In this document: in pieces, positions 47,119-53,710 of the stretch
How the letters are laid out: each line of letters opens with the position of its first letter
Numbering within the stretch: the stretch's first letter is position 1
Assembly (NCBI GenBank): GCA_015039365.1
Contig: WION01000359.1
Coordinates: 1 to 53,710, forward strand
Length of the DNA stretch: 53,710 nt
Direction of reading: 5' to 3'
DNA from: Amanita rubescens
Lineage: Eukaryota; Basidiomycota; Agaricomycetes; Agaricales; Amanitaceae
Notes under the pieces: model-generated
Told to the model about the DNA's origin: nothing
What the model saw: only the letters and a program-made list of their open reading frames with translations
Database searches by the model: none
Position numbers and translations under genes: made by a program

Positions 47119-47910
47119 CGTTTCGATGATGATATGCATAATCTTGTACTTCAACGTCTTCAATCCGCAGCTGATTCGCGTGACGCCGTGAATCGTGATT
47201 ATCCTTTAAGGGATGAAGGAGATGATAGGGATAATGTAGTTGAGGCAGGTATGACGGGGGGCGATAGCAAAACCCACTAGCCGACTTCAACGACTGACCT
47301 CATCATTACATACTGAGCTAAGCAGGACTGTGGCGAAGACCCTTGTTAGTCATCACATGTATATCTTGACATGGGTATATAGAATATAGTTCGTACGAAG
47401 GCTTGTATAGGTGCTGTAGCATCTCTCACAATATATATGCTATACCGTAATGAGCGAGGCTATGCAGCAGTCCATTGCGCTACAATGTACTATGGGGGAG
47501 TCTATGCTGGCTACATTGCACATAAATTCAAAAAGGTGTCGATGTCCAGGGCTAAGTCATGTCCTCCCTCGGAATCAAGTCATGGGCATATATCCGCGCC
47601 AGGAATATCGGATTGCATTTAGCTGTTGTGAAACATATAATAGGCACATATCGCAACACACATGATACATTTTCAGGCACCTCTCCACTTGTTTAGGGCC
47701 GGCAATTCTGTCATATGGATCATATTAGTCAGTAGTCGCTGTCCAAACGAGTACAACTGTCACTCGTAACCAAAGCTCTCATCTTCGTATCACGGAGGTG
47801 GCAGAGAAGTTTTGAGGAAGAAGGCAGAGGGAGAAGCGAGGTCCGTGGCCCTTCCCTTCTTGGGCTCATCATTCATTTCAATCTAGTTCAGAAGTTTAGT
47901 GTTTTGAGTT
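47119..47910. other. Intergenic stretch with no supported gene
   Basis: About 790 bp between the Crinkler-like gene and the CNBP-type gene. The reverse strand holds a short open frame near 46982-47290, but it overlaps the end of the Crinkler-like gene and has no motif. I see no RNA gene or repeat. Confidence 0.45.
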
Positions 47911-48681
47911 ATGGCGTATCAGCTTTCTAGGAAAGGATGTTTCAAGTGCGGAAACCGTACGTCGTCACATCCTCACAACATTACTCCTTCATTGGACATG
48001 CTTAGTTGGCCATATCGCCGAGAATTGCTCATCGGAGCAGCGATTGTGCTACAATTGCCGACAGCCTGGTCATGAATCATCGGCCTGTCCATCTCCTCGT
48101 ACTGTTTCAGCGAAGCAGTGCTATTCATGCGGCGGTGTCGGCCACATTCAAGGTTTGACTTCAATTACATACCTTTTCTTGCCGCTGATGTCATATCCGC
48201 AGCTGAGTGCCCAAGTTCGAGGGGGCCAGCTGGTGGTCAAAAATGCTATGTATGTATTCTCAATGGACAAGATTCTCGAGGTTGTTGACTTTGTCTCAGA
48301 ATTGTGGCCGAATCGGACACTTTGCCCGCGCTTGTCCGAATGGACAAGGTGGTGGATTCGCTTCCCGGGCTCCGCCGCCTGGCCGGGGGCTTAATACGTC
48401 TACGTTACCACCTGTCAAATGTTATCGTTGCGGAGGACCGAATCACATGGCAAGGTGCGCAGTCTGGTTCATGAAATAGTAGTTAATATCAAATGACACA
48501 TGCAGGGACTGCCTTGCTCCCTTTGATTCGTCTGGGAATGCAGCGAGCAGGAACAAGACATGCTATAAGTGCCAGCAAGAGGGCCATGTAGGTCTATCTG
48601 TATTTCCAAAGTCTAGCTCTTATCTATTTCTCCCCATAGATTGCCAGAGACTGTCCCGAAAATCCTAATTTCGAGGGTTGA
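47911..48681 (+). CDS. CNBP/Gis2-type zinc-knuckle nucleic-acid-binding protein
   Basis: Six exons (47911-47956, 48006-48152, 48203-48249, 48300-48454, 48506-48587, 48640-48681) encode 172 residues. It is built from six CCHC knuckles: CFKCGNLGHIAENC, CYNCRQPGHESSAC, CYSCGGVGHIQAEC, CYNCGRIGHFARAC, CYRCGGPNHMARDC and CYKCQQEGHIARDC. A short Gly/Arg/Pro linker separates knuckles 4 and 5. Relatives (yeast Gis2, fission yeast Byr3, animal CNBP) bind single-stranded nucleic acid and mRNAs, and act in translation control and stress granules. Knuckle introns often fall just before or within the motif. Confidence 0.93.
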
Positions 48682-48991
48682 GAATATCAATATGCTTGCT
48701 TTTGCTAGTCCAGAATATCTTTGTTGTCTATGACTTCCTGGCAATTCATTCTTATGTGTCCTTGAAGCATTCTGCGCTGATACGTGGCGATGCGTAGTTG
48801 AGTTCATAGATAGTGTCGATATTGCGGCCTGGATTGTGCGTCTCCCTGCTCACACTCTGTGTGATAGGGGACGTCGAGGGGGGCCAGGAGATCTAATGTC
48901 ATCGTATCACCATGCCGTAAAGCTCGAGCGTGGTGTAAAAACGGATCAATAATAAATTAGACTACTACCAGCTAGTTGCATTCGGCTTGCC
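48682..48991. other. Short intergenic region
   Basis: About 310 bp with no coding signal, holding the CNBP-type 3' UTR and the promoter of coq10. Confidence 0.5.
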
Positions 48992-49699
48992 ATGTCCCTG
49001 CTACTACCCCCTCCAGCTAGCCGCCTATGTCTTTCCTTGTCGCGTCCAACTCTCCGACGAACCTTGTTTTCTTCACCTTTTCAAACGGAACCACATAGTT
49101 ATCGGGAGCAGAAGGTATTGCCGTACGTGTGCTATGATTATTATTTTTCTTCGCGATCCTCAATGTTCGAAGATTCGGGCAGGCACAGCTATACAATGTC
49201 GTTTCGGATGTCGCTTCGTACCCTCGCTTCGTCCCTTTTTGCACTACATCGCGCATAACAAAGCCGCTAGCCGAGAATCAGCAAGGAAGTGGCGTTCACG
49301 TCATGGAGGCTGAGTTGACAGTTGGATTCCCCCCCTTGGAAGAAAGCTATGTGAGTAGGGTGACATGTATACCTTATACCTCCGTAATGGTATGATAATT
49401 CTCTATTGACGTGTTTTTGACTTTTGACGCGTAAGAAACAGGCAGAGGCGTCCTCCTCAACGCCGTTATTTAAAACGTTAAAAACATCGTGGACCTTTCA
49501 ACCTGTAACCTCTCAGGCCAATGCAGACGTGGAGAATCGAGAACAATGGGGCCCGACGCTTGTCACATTGGACCTAGTCTATGCCTTTGCAAATCCGTTA
49601 CATGCTACCATGTCAGGCGCGTTCTTTGGCAAGGTCTCCAAGAAAATGGTCAGGGCATTTGAGGACCGATGTCACCAAGTCTATAGTCAAAACAAATGA
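48992..49699 (+). CDS. coq10: Coenzyme Q-binding protein Coq10, mitochondrial
   Basis: Three exons (48992-49126, 49189-49389, 49442-49699) give 197 residues. Coq10 is a START-domain lipid-binding protein of the inner mitochondrial membrane that binds coenzyme Q and supports its synthesis and function. The N terminus (rich in Leu, Arg and Ser: LCLSLSRPTLRRTLFSS) is a likely targeting presequence. The START fold shows LPYLYNVVSDVASYPRFVPF, AELTVGFPPLEESY, LKTSWTFQP and VTLDLVYAFANPLH, and ends MVRAFEDRC. Confidence 0.93.
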
Positions 49700-51078
49700 T
49701 ATTTCATAGCAAATGGGTATTACATCGACGACTGGCTACTGTGAAAGACAAACGACCTAGTTCGGGTATCTTGAAAAGTATCTTTTCAGAGGGTATTCTT
49801 CGCCGGTTTAATGGAGAAATAAAGACAAGGGAAATGTCATCGAATCATGCCCCTTGCCTATAGTAAGCACATGAACTTGGCAACAGTTTCATTTTACCAA
49901 CCAGTCTCGGGGTGACCAAGACAAAACAAAATCGTATTTCTGCACTCCAAGAAGGGACGCTTCTCGGACGTCGAATCCGATAGGATTCAAAGTCGGATGG
50001 TGTAATAATGTCACAGGCTTGATCACCAGTAAGCGATGCTGGAGTTGTTCGCTGGGATTCACGTATGGCTAACAATGCCGAGAAACGAGCTAGCCACTTG
50101 AAAATTGTTTATCCGGGATCCACGGATAAAGGGAACTTACGTTGGTAACGTATGGAAATTCTTAGACCATCCGCAGCAGGAAGGCTCTGTAACCAAGAAA
50201 AGAATCCATGTCGGTAAGGCCAGGTGTTTCCGTATTGAGTATTGAATATTGAACAACCATTCCCGGTCATCATTCAATTGCTCTTCCAATTGTTGCTACT
50301 AAGAAGGTTTTAGTGATAATAAATAAAGCACAAAAATCAGACTGACAAGATGAGAGGCAAAAAAGCTTAGTGCTTTGCCCGTTGAAGTAGAAATCTGTTT
50401 CGAGTTGATTGTTATTCCCAAGAACGCGTTTCTATCCTGGACGAGAGGTATAGACAGGTCACGCCACGGCACAAGAGTTACAGCCTGGCTGATAATTCCG
50501 GACTCGACATGGCCACTGATTTTCACTTTAGGTGGAAGCGTAGGATGCTGCGCAGACAGTAAAATGCCGGTCGAGGGCTATTACTATGAGGCTATTATAC
50601 ACAGTAGGCGTCTTGATAAGTTTCAGGTTGGTGTCACAGACTCACAGTGCACGTCTCTGCCGATCGAGAGAATGGACAAACGGCGATATGTGATGCCGAG
50701 CACATCGGCAAGAAGGGACTTTTGTAACCTGCACGCAAGCGTATCAGAAGATATGTATAGCGAGTACGTAACGTACATCAAACTGGAAGTGAGGCACGTC
50801 CTTAAAAAGAAGGGCATTCTCTATTTTTAAGCAAAAAGGAGAGCTTGTATAACTATATAAGAAATGTACTTAGTGGAATTGGATGGATGCGGAGTCGAGA
50901 ACACGCACTGGTAAAGGACCGCAGGGGGACATGCTATATATACTGTGCTTTGTTGGGCGGAGGGTGATCGGGGACCGGGGACCTTCCATCACCGTTGCGG
51001 CATCGCCTCGCGTTGTTCTTATTTGCTCAAAAAAACGAGCCTGCGCTAGCCTTTCTCTCTTCCTCATCCTTCAATCTC
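49700..51078. other. Long intergenic region before the chitin synthase gene
   Basis: About 1.4 kb without a supported gene. A 151-codon plus-strand frame (50375-50830) is the longest open stretch. I could not match it to a family, and opposite-strand frames overlap it. The last 200 bp should be the promoter and leader of the chitin synthase, with CT-rich tracts near 51040-51075. Confidence 0.4.
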
Positions 51079-53710
51079 ATGGCTGATCCCCGTCCTCCCC
51101 ATTCTGTCTCCTCTCATGAGTCTGAAGGGTACAACGATCCGTTCGCTGATCGTCCGGGACGCACTCGTTTCGTAGAACCTGAGATCCCAAGGTCCCCTAG
51201 TCTACGCGCCTATGACAGCGTAACGAACCTCCAAACCGAGGGCCAATATGAAGATGATGAGTATATTGAGAAGCAGCCCCTCACTCACACTCAAGTACAT
51301 GGATTTTATCCCCCAAGGTAAGTTTGTGAACGCCCATCTCAAGTGTCTTCTTCACTTTCTGCCAGTCAATTGAACCCTGATATGTATGGAGATCCCTATG
51401 GGGATTCTCGACCCATCTCCATCGCGTCGACGTCGACGAGTGGGGTCGAATCAGGATGGCGCCGTCGCCAGACCATCAAGCGTGGCGTTACTAGGAAGGT
51501 CAAGCTCACTCAAGGCAACTTCATTGCTGAGTATCCGGTGCCGACGCCCGTTGTGTCGGCCATTGAAGCCAAGTACACGTCCACCAAGTCCACTGAATTC
51601 TCGTAAGTGGGCATACATGGCATTCGGAATGTTTCTGATGACTGCGCACAGTCATATGAGGTATACGGCTGCGACGTGTGATCCCGACGAGTTCACAGAA
51701 GCGAATGGCTATTCGTTGCGAACTACAAAAATGTACAATCGCAACACCGAGATCCTTATTGCTGTCACGTCCTACAATGAAGACAAGACTTTATATGCTC
51801 GCACCTTGCACGGTACAATGCTCAACATACGTGACATATGCAAGACCAAACAGTCAAAGTACTGGCGTAGGACCGCGGAAGAAGGCACTCCTGGATGGCA
51901 AAAGATCGTCGTGGCCCTTATTGTAGACGGACTCGAACCGATGGACAAGAGCGTCTTGGACATCCTTGCTACGGTCGGTGTATACCAAGATGGTATTATG
52001 AAGAAACAAGTCGATGGCAAAGATACGGTGGCTCACATTTTCGAGGTAACGTTGCAGCGCTCGACATCTAGAATACGGATTCTGATCAACTTGAGACAGT
52101 ATACCACCCAGTTATCTGTGGACGCAACTCCCCAGCTGGTTTTGCCGCAAGCGAATGACCCAAATAATTTGGTTCCTGTTCAAATCATATTCGTCGTGAA
52201 AGCGAAAAATCAGAAGAAAATTAACTCTCACCGATGGCTCTTTAATGCAATAGGTAATATGTTGAATGTGCGTCATGATCGCCTTCCATCAACCCTTGTA
52301 TGCTGAACTTTTGGCAGCCCGAGATTTGCGTCCTCCTCGATGCGGGTACCAAACCTGGACATAAATCAATCTATTACCTCTGGGAAGCCTTCTACAATGA
52401 TCCAAACCTAGGTGGCTGCTGTGGTTCGTTCCTTGTCACATAATACAATTTCTTGCATTGAAGTATTTGAAGGTGAAATTCATGCCATGATTGAGGGTGG
52501 AAGAAAGCTTTTGAATCCCTTAGTTGCTGCGCAAAACTTTGAATACAAGATGTCTAACATTCTTGGTAAGGCACTGCATTGAATAAGAGTATATCATACC
52601 AATGATGTCACAGATAAACCGTTGGAGAGTAGTTTCGGATACGTATCCGTTCTCCCAGGAGCCTTCTCTGCATATCGTTATCGCGCCATCCTAGGAGTAC
52701 CTCTTGAGCAGTATTTCCATGGTGACCATTCCCTTGCTGATCGCCTCGGTTCCAAAGGCATTTACGGCATGGACATCTTCACGAAGAACATGTTTTTAGG
52801 TACGCTTACAGCACGAATTGGCAGATGCAATAGCTGATTTGATTAGCTGAGGACCGTATCCTTTGTTTCGAGCTAGTCGCAAAGGCTGGTGATAAATGGA
52901 CGTTAACCTATGTCCAACCAAGCAAGGCTGAGACCGACGTGCCCGAATTTGCTGCTGAATTGATCGGTCAGCGCAGACGTTGGCTCAACGGTTCTTTCGC
53001 AGCCTCAGTGGTACGTAGAAGTTGGTCTTTTGTAAGGATCTTCTAACTCGTGATTAGTATGCGCTCGTTCACTTCTTCAAGCTTTACAAGTCTGGACATG
53101 GCCCAATACGCATGCTTTTCTTCCATATCCAAGGCATTGTACGACCAACATCTTTCGCGCGCGCATTGTTATTCACAATTTTACAGTACAACGTTATCTC
53201 TCTTGTCTTTTCTTGGTTCGCCTTGGCCAATTTATGGCTTACCTTCAGCATTATTATCGGGTTGCTTCCAAATCAAGGTATCCACATATTCGGAACTGAT
53301 ACTATCGTGAGTCCTTTCCATACATAATTATTAGTCAAGCTCACGAAGGAGTAGACCATTTGGATCAACACTGTATTCCAATGGATATACCTTGCTTTTC
53401 TCGCGTTGCAGTTCATCCTTGCTTTGGGAAATCGGCCGAAGGGAGAAAGAACGCTTTATGCAGTTACCTTGTGGTAAGTTTCCGCTTTTATTCTCCAGGA
53501 TGTGTTGACATGTGTCTTGAAAGGGTTTATGCGTTGCTGTCTGTTTACCTCCTTGTCTGTTCATTCTGGTTGACCGCCATTTCATTCGCTGTGAGTACTT
53601 TTATGCGCGTTTTGTTTGACATGCACATTCAGTTGAATATATAGAACATCCCCAATGACCTTAAAAATAAAACAACGGCCCAAGTTATCTCAGCTTCTTG
53701 ACACCTCCCA
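51079..53710 (+). CDS. chs: Chitin synthase (division 1), 3' end beyond the window
   Basis: Processive plasma-membrane glycosyltransferase that makes chitin from UDP-GlcNAc. The start ([10 protein letters not shown]) leads into a disordered acidic N terminus. Exons run 51079-51317, 51366-51602, 51652-52045, 52100-52267, 52318-52423, 52473-52565, 52614-52799, 52847-53010, then from 53058 on. Family motifs are [87 protein letters not shown] and the catalytic [10 protein letters not shown]. Membrane helices begin after this ([16 protein letters not shown] and onward). The layout without a myosin or N-terminal membrane domain points to classes I-III. The frame seems to break near 53690, just before the window ends. 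Confidence 0.92.

Noticed and set aside
50375..50830. 151-codon open frame on the plus strand
   Set aside because: Longest frame of a gene-free region, but no family match I can name and overlapping frames on the other strand; too weak to call a gene.

Overview
The window is nuclear DNA of a filamentous basidiomycete, most likely an Agaricomycete. The evidence is dense genes cut by many introns of about 48-60 nt, and gene families typical of mushroom-forming fungi: a FunK1 kinase, a fungal-only protein-kinase-like phosphotransferase, a Crinkler-type NTPase-nuclease and a chitin synthase. I rebuilt exons by hand from GT-AG or GC-AG borders and kept only models in which reading phase and family motifs agree. 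Where a gene has introns, start and end give the coding span from start codon to stop codon.

Left part (1-19994): a Vip1-type inositol pyrophosphate kinase (+), an AKTIP-like catalytically dead E2 (-), a fungal PKL phosphotransferase (+), a small unknown protein (-), an Air1/2-type zinc-knuckle protein of the TRAMP RNA-surveillance complex (-), a Caf16 ABC ATPase (-) divergent from an Opy2-type membrane anchor (+), a large E2 with a cysteine-rich module (+) and a peroxisomal adenine-nucleotide carrier (+).

Middle (19995-23218): an accessory island. The 3' end of the carrier gene and a following tRNA-Tyr are duplicated. A FunK1 kinase gene lies between the two copies. The copy next to the full carrier has a ruined tRNA; the far copy has an intact, intron-bearing tRNA-Tyr.

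Right part (23219-53710): an Rtp1-type RNA polymerase II assembly factor (+), TRAPPC2L (-), eRF3/Sup35 (-) with only 55 bp between its start codon and that of Sla1 (+), a Sec7 Arf-GEF (-) divergent from deoxyhypusine synthase (+), a 14-3-3 protein (-), a Crinkler-like protein (+), a six-knuckle CNBP/Gis2 protein (+), Coq10 (+) and a 3'-incomplete chitin synthase (+).

Most genes are housekeeping genes of translation (eRF3, deoxyhypusine synthase), RNA decay (Air, Caf16), trafficking (Sec7, TRAPPC2L, Sla1, AKTIP-like) and ubiquitin or inositol signalling. The accessory content is the FunK1 island and the Crinkler-like gene. I found no rRNA, CRISPR array or complete transposon.
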